This document shows positions 8,835-18,823 of a DNA stretch of 64,000 bases, piece after piece (within the stretch, counting starts at the first letter, position 1; every line of letters begins with the position of its first letter). The stretch covers positions 2,388,645 to 2,452,644 of the forward strand of contig CP022114.1 in the NCBI GenBank assembly GCA_002211745.1. Direction: 5' to 3'. The notes under the pieces are model-generated. The model was given only the letters and a program-made list of their open reading frames with translations, ran no database searches and was not told the DNA's origin. The position numbers were made by a program, and so were the translations under genes. The stretch comes from Kluyvera genomosp. 3 (GTDB lineage: Bacteria > Pseudomonadota > Gammaproteobacteria > Enterobacterales > Enterobacteriaceae).

Positions 8835-9735
8835 ATGACGCGTAAAGATGGGCTACTGGCGCTGTTGGTGGTTGTGGTTTGGGGACTGAACTTTGTGGTG
8901 ATCAAAGTCGGCCTGCACGGTATGCCGCCGCTGCTGTTAGCGGGCTACGCTTTTTATTTGTCGCTTTCCCGGCGCTATTCTTCGTTCCACGTCCGCGGGT
9001 TCCGCTACCGCTGCTGCTTGGCTACGCGCTCACCATCAGTTTTGGCCAGTTTGCCTTTCTGTTTTGTGCCATCAACTTCGGCATGCCGGCTGGGCTGGCC
9101 TCGCTGGTACTTCAGGCACAGGCTTTCTTTACCATCATTCTGGGTGCCTTCGCCTTTGGTGAGCGACTGCAGCGTAAACAGCTGGTGGGGATTTCGCTGG
9201 CGGTGTTTGGCGTGCTGGTGCTGATTGAAACCAGTATGAGCGGGCAACACGTTAAGCTGCTGGCTTTATGCTGACGCTGGCGGCGGCGCTGTGCTGGGCC
9301 TGCGGTAATATCTTTAATAAGAAAATCCTGCACCATGATTCGAAACCCGGGGTGATGTCGTTGGTGGTATGGAGTGCGTTGATTCCTATTCTGCCGTTTA
9401 TGCTGAGCTCGTGGATTTTCGAGGGTCCGCAGTTGATGACCCAAAGCCTGATTCACATCGACGTGACGACCATACTGTCGCTGGCGTATCTCTCGTTTAT
9501 TGCCAGCATTGTGGGTTATGGCATCTGGGGTTCGCTGCTTGGCCGTTATGAAACCTGGCGCGTGGCGCCACTGTCACTGTTGGTGCCGGTGGTGGGGCTG
9601 GCCAGTGCAGCGTTGTTGCTGGATGAAACGTTGTCGGCAATGCAGTTGATTGGTGCGCTGTTGATTATGGCCGGACTGTTTATTAACGTCTTTGGTCTAC
9701 GTTTGCCAGGGATGCGGCGGGCGGTGAAGGGCTAA
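8835..9735 (+). CDS. eamA: Cysteine/O-acetylserine exporter EamA (YdeD), two frameshifts
   Basis: Ten-helix DMT-superfamily exporter of about 300 residues, orthologous to E. coli EamA, which exports O-acetylserine and cysteine. Two EamA repeats; VVVVWGLNFVVIKVGLH opens the first and LAAALCWACGNIFNKK the second. The frame breaks near 8943 (GGCC read as GGC) and 9262 (GGGC read as GGC); both repairs restore the family sequence. Inner membrane. Convergent with the mar operon, whose terminator follows its stop. Confidence 0.92.
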
Positions 9736-9756
9736 AAAAAGCCCGCGATAGCGGGC
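9734..9756 (-). terminator. Terminator of the marRAB operon
   Basis: On the minus strand GCCCGC-TATC-GCGGGC followed by seven T, nine bases past the marB stop. It overlaps the eamA stop. Confidence 0.8.
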
Positions 9757-9765
9757 AATGAATGT

Positions 9766-9977
9766 TTAGCGATTATTTTCATTGTAATAAGGTACACCCA
9801 GCTCATCAGATTTATCGCTACCGGCACCCATATGATTGAAATCAAACGGTGACTGGCTGCTGGCGGACGGCATCAGCATGGTGTCGTGCGCGGTTCTGTG
9901 GCCGGAAGTTGCTCCGCGTAGCTCTGAGTTGAGGCCATCGCTAGCAGGGCGAAGGCAACGGAAGCGAACAGTTTCAT
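9766..9977 (-). CDS. marB: MarB periplasmic protein, frameshifted
   Basis: Third gene of marRAB. The N-terminus MKLFASVAFALLAMASTQSYA is a signal peptide with a likely cleavage after SYA; the C-terminus ends in GSDKSDELGVPYYNENNR, as in E. coli MarB. The middle is out of frame by one base near 9895. Length (about 70 residues) fits the family. MarB is reported to lower marA expression indirectly. ATG after GAGGAAATA. Confidence 0.85.
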
Positions 9978-10007
9978 TATTTCCTCGATACGTCTTATTG
10001 CAGGCGA

Positions 10008-10391
10008 TTAACAAACACAGTGATTAATAGGGTGGAGATAGCGAGACTCTCCGTGCATATTGGTGACGCGGTACTTGTGCGGCGGCACGTCGAAATAGTT
10101 TTTAAACGTTCGCGTCAACGTCTGCTGAGATTCAAAACCGTAGCGTTCGGCCAGATACAGAATCGGCTCATTACCTTCTTTTAATTTCTGGGCGATTTCC
10201 GTCAGCTTACGGGTGCGAATGTACTGACCTAATGAATGACCGGTCTCTTTTTTAAACATCCGCTGCAGGTGCCATTTGGAGTAACCAGAACGTTCTGACA
10301 CTTTTTCAAGCGACAGCGGCGATTCCAGGTTCTCTTCGATCCAGTCCAAAATGCTATGAATAGTAATAGCGTCAGTGTTACGTCTGGACAT
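10008..10391 (-). CDS. marA: Multiple antibiotic resistance activator MarA
   Basis: AraC/XylS-family monomeric activator, 127 residues, intact, almost identical to E. coli MarA. Two HTHs: [20 protein letters not shown] and [18 protein letters not shown]. It activates the mar/sox/rob regulon (acrAB, tolC, micF) and its own operon through the marbox. It lies between marR and marB. Confidence 0.97.
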   Translation of the reverse strand: MSRRNTDAITIHSILDWIEENLESPLSLEKVSERSGYSKWHLQRMFKKETGHSLGQYIRTRKLTEIAQKLKEGNEPILYLAERYGFESQQTLTRTFKNYFDVPPHKYRVTNMHGESRYLHPINHCVC

Positions 10392-10411
10392 CGTCTTACC
10401 TCTTCTTCTGT

Positions 10412-10845
10412 TTACGGCAATATTTTTTTAAGCAGAAGCTCGAGTGTTGCTACTTCATTTGCCGTTAAGTTTTTTGTTAATTCCTGGTGCAGGTTTTGCC
10501 CAACGAGCAGATGGCATTGTTCACAAATGGCTGCGCCTTCCGGCGTCAACTGAATCAATACACCCCGCTTGTCGCTTGGATTGGGTAACCGGGCTATCCA
10601 GCCCCGACACAGCAAACGGTCAAGCATGCGGGTGAGCGCGCCCAGATCCACCGACAAGGTTTTTTTCAATTCCACGGGGTGATACTGCCTTTACAACGAA
10701 TAGAGCACAGCACTCTAAACTGTGAGGCGGTAATGTCTTCTGGCGATAAATGCTCGTTGAGTAAGCGATCTTTCTTTTGGTTAACCAGGTGAATCAAATG
10801 CCCAAGTGGAATCATTTCATTGAAGAGATCGCTTGTGCTGTTCAC
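10412..10845 (-). CDS. marR: Repressor MarR, frameshifted
   Basis: 144-residue winged-helix repressor of marRAB, released by salicylate and by oxidation of Cys80. The GTG start at 10845 gives [14 protein letters not shown], as in E. coli, which also uses GTG. The frame breaks near 10675: ITPVELKK needs CCGGTGG but CCGTGG is read. Cys residues in SIRCKG and AAICEQCH are kept. If the frameshift were real the strain would be constitutively mar-induced, but read error is more likely. Confidence 0.93.
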
Positions 10846-10846
10846 A

Positions 10847-10944
10847 ATGGTTGCCCTGGCAAGTACTTTAGTTGCGATGGATATTATTTCTCACGCAACC
10901 ATAAGTCAACTGAATGAGTCGGGCGATGCCACGAATTGCTAAAA
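10847..10944 (-). promoter_or_regulatory. marO: marO: marbox, promoter and MarR site II
   Basis: On the minus strand: marbox TTTTAGCAATTCGTGGCATC (10925-10944), -35 TTGACT (10904-10909), 17 bp, -10 TAATAT (10881-10886), and MarR site II (10847-10867, TACTTGCCAGGGCAA) just before the marR GTG. Site II is conserved; site I over the -35/-10 is less like E. coli (TATGGTTGCG in place of TATACTTGCC). Confidence 0.85.
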
Positions 10945-11074
10945 CGCTTCAGGAAGGCCTAAATAGGATATCCTGTAAAGGAGCACCCCGTAGCAAGAGA
11001 TGCTGTACAAAAGGGCGGCGACCTGGCGTACAGACCGATTTTTTCCGTAAAACAGACAGGATTTTTAAACGCTT

Positions 11075-11739
11075 ATGAAGGAACTCTTTCAGGCAATTGG
11101 GCTGGGTCTGGTGGTGTTGCTACCGCTGGCTAACCCGCTAACCACCGTCGCGCTGTTCCTCGGCCTTTCGGGAATATGAACAGCGCGGAGCGTAACCGGC
11201 AGTCGCTGATGGCTTCCGTTTACGTTTTCGCCATCATGATGGTGGCCTACTATGCGGGCCAGGTGGTGATGAATACATTCGGGATATCAATACCTGGACT
11301 TCGTATCGCCGGCGGGCTGATTGTCGCTTTTATTGGTTTTCGCATGCTGTTCCCGCAGCAGAAGGCGCATGACTCACCGGAAGCGCGCAGTAAGTCCGAA
11401 GAGCTTCAGGAAGAGCCGACCGCCAATATCGCCTTTGTGCCGCTGGCGATGCCCAGCACCGCAGGCCCTGGTACCATTGCGATGATCATCAGCTCGGCTT
11501 CAACGGTGAAGCATGGCGTCAACTTCCGGAGTGGTGGTACTGGTCGCGCCGCCGATTATCTTCGCGCTGGTGGGGGTGATTTTATGGGCTGCCTGCGTAG
11601 TTCAGGCGCCATTATGCGTCTGGTGGGCAAGGGCGGCATCGAGGCGATTTCCCGTCTGATGGGCTTCCTGCTGGTGTGCATGGGGGTGCAGTTTATTATT
11701 AACGGCGTGCTGGAAATTATTAAAACCTATCCCGCGTAA
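11075..11739 (+). CDS. marC: MarC-family inner membrane protein, several frameshifts
   Basis: Six-helix UPF0056 protein of unknown function, not needed for Mar resistance in E. coli. The start [20 protein letters not shown] at 11075 is out of frame with the rest: one base is lost near 11173. Between about 11530 and 11590 three more single-base losses cancel, so a frame stays open across a garbled stretch where [19 protein letters not shown] is expected. The C-terminus [18 protein letters not shown] is normal. Divergent from marR as in E. coli. Confidence 0.9.
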
Positions 11740-11745
11740 TAGCAG

Positions 11746-11773
11746 TCAGGCCGAGACTCACTCCCGGCCTGAT
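11746..11773. terminator. Hairpin between convergent marC and sotB
   Basis: TCAGGCCG / CGGCCTGA stem with a 10-nt loop between the two convergent stops; no clear T-run. Probably a bidirectional terminator. Confidence 0.5.
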
Positions 11774-11781
11774 CTCGCGTG

Positions 11782-12981
11782 TTAATGCTGATGAGCCTGT
11801 TCTTCTAATGATGCCGTTGGCCAACGGCGGAAAATGACCACCGCCCAGATAAACGCCGCCAGCGCGGGCACGGCGCCCACATAGCCGATAGATGACATCG
11901 ATAAATGGGTGCTAATCTGGCTGCCCAGCAGAGCGCCAGCCCCAATCCCAATATTGAAAATACCAGAGAATAACGACATCGCCACGTCAGTGGCATCCGG
12001 TGCCAGCGCCAGAACCTTCACCTGCATACCCAGGCCAATCACCATAATGGCGATTCCCCAGAAGATGCTTAGTACCGCCAGATGTGTCGTATCCTGTGCC
12101 GCAGGCAACAGCAGCAGCAGACAAACGAGTAGCAAGCCAATCGCACTGCTGATGAGCCCGGAAGCATGCAGGTTCCCCAATTTGCCAAACAGCACGCTAC
12201 CGATAATTCCCGCACCACCAAGAATCAGCAGCAGTACAGTGGCGAAGTTGCCGCTCAGCCCGGCCACGGTCTGGACAAAGGGTTCAATATAGCTGTAAGC
12301 GGTGTAGTGAGCGGTGACCACCACGACGGTCAGCAGGTAGATGCTCATTAGCGCCGGACGGCGGAACAGCACCGGCAGGCTTTTCAACGAACCGGAATGT
12401 TCGCTTGGCAACCGCGGCAGCAGCTTAATCAAGGCCAGCAGCGTTATCAGCGCCCCGATGCCGATGGCGAAGAAGGTGGTGCGCCAGCCAAAGTACTGGC
12501 CGACGATGCGGCCGATCGGGATACCGAAAACCATCGCCAGCGCCGTGCCGGTGGCAATCAGGCTCAGCGCCTGAGCGCGTTTTCCTGCGGGCGCCATACG
12601 AATAGCCAGAGAAGCGGTAATCGACCAGAACACCGCGTGGGCGAAGGCAATGCCGATGCGGCTGGCGACCAGCACCGTGAAGTTCCACGCCAGGAACGAG
12701 AGCACATGGCTGGCAATAAACAGGACAAAGAGCCCGATCAACAGCTTGCGGCGCTCCATCTGGCTGGTGAGCAGCATAAACGGCAACGACATGACCGCCA
12801 CGACCCACGCGTAGATGGTCAACATAATGCCGACCTCGGCGGTTTGCATGCCAAAGCTGTCGGCGATATCTGACAGCAGGCCAACCGGAACGAACTCAGT
12901 AGTATTGAAAATAAAGGCCGCGACAGCCAGCGTGACTACCCGAAGCCACGCGATCCGACGAGAGACGGCGTTTGTTGTCAT
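11782..12981 (-). CDS. sotB: Sugar efflux transporter SotB (YdeA)
   Basis: Intact 399-residue MFS drug/H+ antiporter-1-type exporter, orthologous to E. coli SotB, which exports L-arabinose and relieves sugar-phosphate stress. Twelve helices; [15 protein letters not shown] in helix 1 and LMTSQ-like loop after helix 2 ([10 protein letters not shown]) are conserved. Next to marC as in E. coli. Confidence 0.95.
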   Translation of the reverse strand: MTTNAVSRRIAWLRVVTLAVAAFIFNTTEFVPVGLLSDIADSFGMQTAEVGIMLTIYAWVVAVMSLPFMLLTSQMERRKLLIGLFVLFIASHVLSFLAWNFTVLVASRIGIAFAHAVFWSITASLAIRMAPAGKRAQALSLIATGTALAMVFGIPIGRIVGQYFGWRTTFFAIGIGALITLLALIKLLPRLPSEHSGSLKSLPVLFRRPALMSIYLLTVVVVTAHYTAYSYIEPFVQTVAGLSGNFATVLLLILGGAGIIGSVLFGKLGNLHASGLISSAIGLLLVCLLLLLPAAQDTTHLAVLSIFWGIAIMVIGLGMQVKVLALAPDATDVAMSLFSGIFNIGIGAGALLGSQISTHLSMSSIGYVGAVPALAAFIWAVVIFRRWPTASLEEQAHQH

Positions 12982-13180
12982 AGATAATGCACCGGGGCGT
13001 TAGATAAATGAAGAGACGTGGGATCTTAAAGCTATTATTACTGCAAACACAATCATTATGTGATTCAGATCTCATTTTAAGTTTTAGTGACAGCGTCACC
13101 GATTGCAGAAAAAAGGATCTTGTTGTTGTTAAGATTTTGTGTCAGTTTGCGATGACGTGGAGACAATGCAGAGGAATAAT

Positions 13181-13968
13181 ATGCACGAGATTGATTTTTT
13201 TATGGTTGATGCCTTTAGCGACCGAGCCTTTGGGGCAATGCGGCGGCAGTCTGTCTGCTGGAAGCATGGCCAGCAGATGACCTGCTGCTTAAAATGGCGC
13301 AACAACATAATCAGTCGGAAACCGCGTTTATTGTTAAACAGCCAGGTGGCTTTGCGTTGCGCTGGTTTACCACGCGTCATGAAGTTAACCTTTGCGGTCA
13401 CGGCACGCTGGCCAGCGCCCATGTGGTGTTCAACTATCTCGACTATCCGGATGAGCGAGTTCATTTTGAGACGCTATCTGGTCGTTTAACCGTCACCCGT
13501 CGCGGTGAATGGTTGACGCTGGATTTCCCCATCAGTGCGACCGAAGAAGCGCTGCCGCCAGAAGAGATGCTGCGTGCGCTCGGGATCGGCGAGTATCGCC
13601 ACGCGCGTAAAGGCCGCGCATGGGTGATTGAACTGGAGAATCGGCAACAGGTTGAAGCACTGCAACCGGATATCGGTGCGATGATACCGGGCGAACATAA
13701 AGTCTCGGTGACGGCGAAAGGCGACGGCGAATACGATTTTGTCAGCCGATTCTTCTCGCCAGGCGAAGCGGTCTGGGAAGATCCGGTGACTGGCTCGGCG
13801 CACACGATGTTGATTCCTTACTGGGGCGAGAAGTTGGGGAAAACGCAGATGTTGGCGCGTCAGGTATCCGCCCGTGGCGGCGATCTACGCTGTGAGTGGC
13901 GGGGAGAACGGGTCTTCATGAGCGGGAAGGCGAGAACCTATTTGCAGGGTAAGGTGTTTCTGGATTAA
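13181..13968 (+). CDS. PhzF-family isomerase-like protein, frameshifted
   Basis: About 262 residues of the diaminopimelate epimerase-like PhzF fold. Visible: MHEIDFFMVDAFSDRAFGGN at the start, the catalytic Glu in QSETAFIV, NLCGHGTLAS, and EDPVTGSAH near the C-terminus. PhzF itself isomerises dihydro-hydroxyanthranilate; enterobacterial members have no assigned reaction. The frame breaks near 13233, where FGGNAA needs five G. It differs from YddE enough that I give no symbol. Confidence 0.85.
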
Positions 13969-13996
13969 CCCGGCGTTGCCGCAGCTCGGCCGGGTT
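13967..13996. terminator. Hairpin after the phzF-like gene
   Basis: AACCCGGC / GCCGGGTT with a 14-nt loop, overlapping the stop; between two convergent genes, no T-run. Confidence 0.45.
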
Positions 13997-14024
13997 AAAG
14001 AGGAAGGCTACTTCTTGTGGATCG

Positions 14025-15301
14025 TTACACGGGGAAGATAATGATTGCGCCTGCGCACAGGGCGACAATACGTATCAGATACATCGGACGGTGAAAAGCC
14101 AGAATTCTGACATTTTGTATTTTCCCATCCCCATGATCATCGCCGGCATACCATCAATCGGCATATAGCCGCCGTTCCAGCCAGAAATGGTGATGGCGAT
14201 AGCGGCCGCCGTTGGGTTCAGACCAAGCCCGGTACAGGCCGCGATACCAATAGGGCCAAAAATGAAAATCGAGCCAATGGTTGAACCGGTAAACGTGGCG
14301 CAGGTGCTGGTTAACAAGGCTAAAATCAGGATAAAGATGAAAGGTGATACGCTGCTGCCCAGCACGCCAGCCACCGCATTACCGATCATCGCAGTAACAC
14401 CGGTCCCCGCTAGCGCATCAGCCACGCCAATGACGCAGGCGGTCATGATAATAACCGGCGCCCCCATATTATCCCGGACTTCTTTGAAGTCGAGAACGCC
14501 AATAAACAGCAAGAATGCGCCTGCCAAACCCGGAGCAATATAGGCGATATCGCCTAATGTGCTCATCAGCATCATGCCGATAACGCTGAAGAAAAACGCA
14601 CCGACGGTACACTTCTCTTTCCACGCCGGTAGAGCCGCCGCTTCGTCTTCCTGCGTCGCAATACTATCATTCGCGTCGGCAATGGGGTGGTCGGGCAAAA
14701 AGCGATAAGCCACCAGGCTCCAGGCAAAATAGGCGACCGACATGACCAGGTTAACCAGGGCGAATTTCATCATTGAAATTTCCTGATTAATCCCCGACGC
14801 TTGTAATACGGAGACGGTGACGCCGAAAAGTAATGCGACGTTAATCGGAATCAGCGGATGATTGGTCGCAAAACCTAATGGCATGACCAGTTTTGACGTC
14901 GGCAATTTCTTGCTGTACGGCAGTGAGGCGATCAGCGAGAGAATGAGCACGTAGTAACCCGTCGCACCAGTGCCAGCGAGGCTCGCACCAAGCATAACGA
15001 TCATCAGTAGCAGAATATAACTTTTATAACCACCGCGATTGAGATGGACCATCATCGCCGTTTTGATACTGCTGATGAGGCGCGTTTTCTGTAACCCCGC
15101 CATCACGACCATAAAACCCGCCAGCATAATGACCGTCGAGTTCACAAACCCGGCAAAGGCCTGCTGAATCGTCGACACTTTGCAGACCACCAGCAGAAGA
15201 CAGGCGAGCAAAGGTGGTGCGCCAAAGGGAAGTTTATCCGTCATAATCAGTACGATCATCAGGATCAATATCCCGAGTGCCAGAATCATTTCCGTTGTCA
15301 T
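14025..15301 (-). CDS. SLC13/ArsB-NhaD-superfamily anion permease, frameshifted at the end
   Basis: About 425 residues, 11-12 hydrophobic helices, of the ion-transporter (SLC13/CitMHS-like) superfamily; members of this group import di- and tricarboxylates or other organic anions. The repeat-type motif GWNGGYMPIDGMP lies near the C-terminus. One base is missing near 14088; repaired, the protein ends ...FTVPMYLIRIVALCAGAII-FPV. It is the last gene of a minus-strand series (TerC, sialidase-like, YhcH-like, this), so it probably imports the substrate of that pathway, likely an acid sugar. Substrate not known. Confidence 0.8.
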
Positions 15302-15313
15302 TGAGAAGCTCCT

Positions 15314-15784
15314 TTATGCTACGAGCATGGCACGAGGTATCTTAAATACGGCCTTGCGCACCATCGCTGGGGAGTCAACCACGCACAAGGCCTGATGCGG
15401 TTCGCCCGGCATAAATAGCGCGAAATCTCCCGACTGAAGGGTGATGTCAACCGTGGGGTTACCGTGGTGGGTAATAAACAGATCCGGTTTGCGTTCCTCA
15501 TCGCCTTCCTGCGCGACGGCACGCACGCCGGCGCGAATGAGTTCACACCCCGTCAGCATGACCTGAATGTCTGCCCATTCCTGGTGGTATTCGGTGTGGC
15601 GTTGAGTCACGGGCTGCGTCAGCGCGTCGCCGAGGGTGCAAAACCAGGCGCACCCCTCTGGCTGCCAGCGCCCATCTTCTCGCGCCATAAGCGCCGGGAG
15701 TGAACAGTCAGCCCGGGAAAGCAATTGCCGTATTTCGTTGGGAAGCCCGGCCATCTGCAGGGCATTGAGATTGCCAATAATCAT
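15314..15784 (-). CDS. YhcH/YjgK/YiaL (NanQ-like) anomerase
   Basis: Intact 156-residue single-domain cupin-like protein. Conserved family residues are seen in RHTEYHQEWADIQVML, PGEPHQ and VRKAVFKIP (metal-binding Glu/His and a Lys). E. coli YhcH (NanQ) is an N-acetylneuraminate anomerase, and YiaL and YjgK serve other sugar-acid operons; so this member likely opens or mutarotates the ring of a sugar acid. The ATG overlaps the stop of the upstream sialidase-like gene by four bases (ATGA), implying coupled translation. Confidence 0.87.
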   Translation of the reverse strand: MIIGNLNALQMAGLPNEIRQLLSRADCSLPALMAREDGRWQPEGCAWFCTLGDALTQPVTQRHTEYHQEWADIQVMLTGCELIRAGVRAVAQEGDEERKPDLFITHHGNPTVDITLQSGDFALFMPGEPHQALCVVDSPAMVRKAVFKIPRAMLVA

Positions 15785-16952
15785 TGCGCGGATTCCTTCA
15801 CCCAGTCTGGTGACACTCGGACGTATTTGATGGCCTGGCGAAAATAGGTGTAGGCAATATGCAGCATGCCGTCCTGGCCCTGTTTGATGCTTGGATAGGA
15901 GAACTCGCGGTTACGCTTATCCAGCGAGTTGTTGGTCATACAATAGCCGTCGCCTTCATCAAGATTGCGCTGCCACGGCCAGCTCCTCCCGCCGTCGGCG
16001 GAGATAGCGACGGTCATCGGCGCACGCGGTGCGCCCAGAAAGCGGTTTTCCCGCCGGTGGCTTCAGGCTCTTTGCGGCTGCTGTCGCCGTCGTCGATTTC
16101 GTCGTACAGAGAAGCGCGACGCTCCAGCGCACCCTCAGCGCTCATGTTGTTGAAGACCAGCGCTAGCTCCCCGCTGGCAAGCGTAGTGACCTGAATTGAG
16201 GAGTTATTGTTGGGCAGCACGGTGGCTTCAGGAACGGACCAGCTTTCGCCGCCGTCGCAGGACTGGCTGTAATAGATGTTATCGGCCCAGCGACTGCGGA
16301 ACAGCGCAATCAGCTTACCGTCAGGCTGTGCGGTGATATTCATATGCACGCAGCCCAGGCTTTCCGGCACCGCCACGTCGCGCCAGCTTTTACCCCCATC
16401 CGAGGAGATTTTCACCGCGCTGACGTCATCATTGCCGACCCATTTTTCACCCGGTTGCGTACGGCAGTAGAACACCGGTAGCAGCCAGTTACCGTTGTTC
16501 AGCACCGTTATTGGTTGACGGATAAAGGTACCTGGTTGGTCGAGCAGAGTCGCAATCTCACCCCAGGTACGGCCGAGGTCGTGAGACTGGCGATAGCGGA
16601 CGATCGCTGTGTCCTGATTGCCAGAGATTTGCGCGGTCCACAGCAGCCAAAGGGTGTTATCCGGGGCGAGAAACAGCACCGGATTCTGCTCGGAACGGCT
16701 ATTGTCGCAGGAGAGTTTTTGCGCGTCGCTCCACTGATGGCTTTGCGGCGGCAAACGCGATCCCCACACGGAGATATCGGCGATACCTTCCTGCGTGCCG
16801 CCAAACCAGACGCACATCAGTGAACCGTCCGGCAGAGGAAGCAAATTAGCGGCATGATTTTGCGGGCAAGCCGAAGGTAGCATTGCCGTTTCAATTTGAA
16901 TGTCCTGGCTATTCGGGCGAATAATGCCGTCACGAAGTAGGGTTACAGACAT
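15781..16952 (-). CDS. Cytoplasmic BNR/Asp-box sialidase-family protein, frameshifted
   Basis: About 390-residue six-bladed propeller protein of the sialidase superfamily. Four Asp-boxes (SxDxGxxW) are visible: SHDLGRTW, SSDGGKSW, SCDGGESW, SADGGRSW; an Arg-rich FIRQP and FRSRW could be part of the site. There is no signal peptide, so it acts inside the cell, unlike secreted sialidases; it may cleave or rearrange an imported glycoside or unsaturated acid. The frame breaks near 16036 (TTCTGGGGC expected), where one G is lost. It lies 26 bases after terC-like and overlaps yhcH-like. Confidence 0.8.
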
Positions 16953-16978
16953 AATGAGACTCCATTTTTAAACGGGTT

Positions 16979-17740
16979 TTATTTGTTAATTTCCAGGGGT
17001 GCTAACGGATTGTGTTGATTTGAAACTTTGATGGTTTTTTTATTGCGAATAATGTTGATAATCTCTACGGTTAACGAGAAGAAGATCGCAAAATAGAGAT
17101 ATCCTTTGGCAATGTGAATTTCCATACTGTCGGCAACCAGTAGTACGCCAACAAAAAGCAGGAAAGTTAATGCCAGTATTTTTATTGATGGTGTAGCGTT
17201 AACGAAATCACCAATGGCTTTGGCCGCGAACATCATGACCCCAACGGCAATAATAACGGCGGTAATCATAATGAAAATATGCTGTGATAAGCCGACCGCG
17301 GTAATAACCGAGTCGAGACTAAAGACAATATCTAACAGCATAATCTGGACAATCGCGCCCGCCAGCGATAGCTGACTCCGTCCTTCGCCGTGCGCTTCTT
17401 CCTCTTGCCGGATTTCGCAAAGGATTTCCTGGCACGATTTATAGATTAAAAATAGCCCTCCGCATAACAAAATCAGCGTTCTGAAGGAAACCGGGAAATG
17501 CATAAGCGTAAACAGCGGCACCGTCAGATGCGCCAGCCACGCAATGGAGATCAGCAGCAGAATACGCATTATCATTGCGCCGCCAAGCCCCATTCGCCGG
17601 GCGAGGTTTTGCTGTGCCGCCGGCAGTTTCGCCACCACCAGTGAAAGAAAAATAATATTATCGACCCCGAGAATAATTTCTAAAAAGGTGAGCGTGACTA
17701 ACGTCAACCAGATATCGGGGTCTAACAACCATATCAACAT
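16979..17740 (-). CDS. TerC-family membrane protein
   Basis: Intact 253-residue TerC/YgdQ/YoaE-type integral membrane protein with seven to eight helices. Family acidic motifs are clear: FLEIILGVDNIIFLS in helix 1 and LLDIVFSLDSVITAVGL mid-protein, each with Asp/Glu thought to coordinate metal. TerC proteins are linked to Mn2+ export and tellurite resistance. Here it heads the sialidase/yhcH/SLC13 series with 26-nt spacing, which is unusual and suggests a role in the same pathway, perhaps metal supply or export. Confidence 0.88.
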   Translation of the reverse strand: MLIWLLDPDIWLTLVTLTFLEIILGVDNIIFLSLVVAKLPAAQQNLARRMGLGGAMIMRILLLISIAWLAHLTVPLFTLMHFPVSFRTLILLCGGLFLIYKSCQEILCEIRQEEEAHGEGRSQLSLAGAIVQIMLLDIVFSLDSVITAVGLSQHIFIMITAVIIAVGVMMFAAKAIGDFVNATPSIKILALTFLLFVGVLLVADSMEIHIAKGYLYFAIFFSLTVEIINIIRNKKTIKVSNQHNPLAPLEINK

Positions 17741-17926
17741 TGCTAAAATCCTTTAATAAAGACAAGGCTTGTGAATTTAAATTCGATAATTGTTAGATGT
17801 TCTATTGTTTAATGCTGTATTGAACTTGCCGAAAGAATGCATCGCGCCACAACGCAGCGCACAATAAAATTAAATGTGATTATTAATGCATGCCGGGAAA
17901 ATCCCGGCAGCGTTTAATAGCAGTAA
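17741..17926. other. Intergenic region upstream of the terC-like gene
   Basis: 186 AT-rich bases after the aldolase stop and before terC. It contains the palindrome TGCCGGG-AAAAT-CCCGGCA (17890-17908), which could end the aldolase transcript, and AT-rich sequence suited to a promoter for the terC series. No ORF. Confidence 0.45.
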
Positions 17927-18806
17927 TTAATGATACTGCTGGCAGATCTGTTTAATTTGCTGTAATTGTTCCGGGCTGAACTGAACCGCATACCGGCTAG
18001 CGCCAACGTCATAACCCATCATCTGTAGCGCTTTTTTCACCACCGCCGGGAGAAAGCGATTTTATAGAGATCGGTACGCAGCCCGGTGACGTTCTCCTGC
18101 GCCTCGCGTGACCCTGCAATATCGCCAGCGTGAAAACGTGACCAGATTTGGTTTATTTCCGCGGCGGCGACGTTGGCTAGCCCGGAAATACAGGCAGAGC
18201 AGCCATCGACGAAACCCTGATAAATTAGCGAGTCGGGGCCATTGAGAACATTAAAATCAGCCACATCGCGTACGGCGTCGAGGAAACCTTTCAGGCTGTC
18301 ATAGCTTCCGGCGCTGTCTTTAATACCAATGATATTGGGGTGAGCGGCTAGCTGACGCGCGGTTTGCGGTTCAATGGTGTTGCCGGTGCGAGCCGGAATG
18401 TTGTACAGGAACATCGGAACACTCAGCGCGTCGGCGATAGCGGTATAGTGGGCGATCAGCTCATCCTGCTTCAGCGGCACGAACCACGGCGTAATCACCG
18501 ACACGGCATCAACACCGAACGCCGCAATACGCTGTCCCAGACGGATCGTTTCGCGGGTTGAAACCTCGCCGATATGGGCTACAACCGGAACACGTCCCGC
18601 GGCTTCCTCGACGCAGGCGGCAGCCACGGCCACTTTTTCATCTTCATTAAGCACGAAGAACTCGCCGTTGGTTCCGCCGCAGAAAATACCGTTTCCCGCC
18701 GCAATCTGGCGATTCACCTGACGCTTGAGTTCGGCGATATTCAGCGCGCCGTCCTCGGTAAATGAGGTCACGATAGCCGTTAATACGCCGGAAATGGATG
18801 ACTCAT
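17927..18806 (-). CDS. DapA/NAL-family class I aldolase, two frameshifts
   Basis: About 293 residues of the dihydrodipicolinate synthase / N-acetylneuraminate lyase family. Schiff-base Lys163 in GIKDSAG, Tyr135 in FLYNIPARTG and the pyruvate-binding GGTNGEF (44-50) are all present. Members split or form 2-keto-3-deoxy acids with pyruvate. Frame breaks near 18788 (start MSHPFSGVLTAIVTSF, one T lost) and 18056 (KIAFLPAVVKKA, one T lost). It follows the iron alcohol dehydrogenase by 17 bases. It probably cleaves a keto-deoxy sugar acid to pyruvate and an aldehyde; substrate unknown. Confidence 0.85.
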
Positions 18807-18823
18807 GATGAACTCCTTATGGG

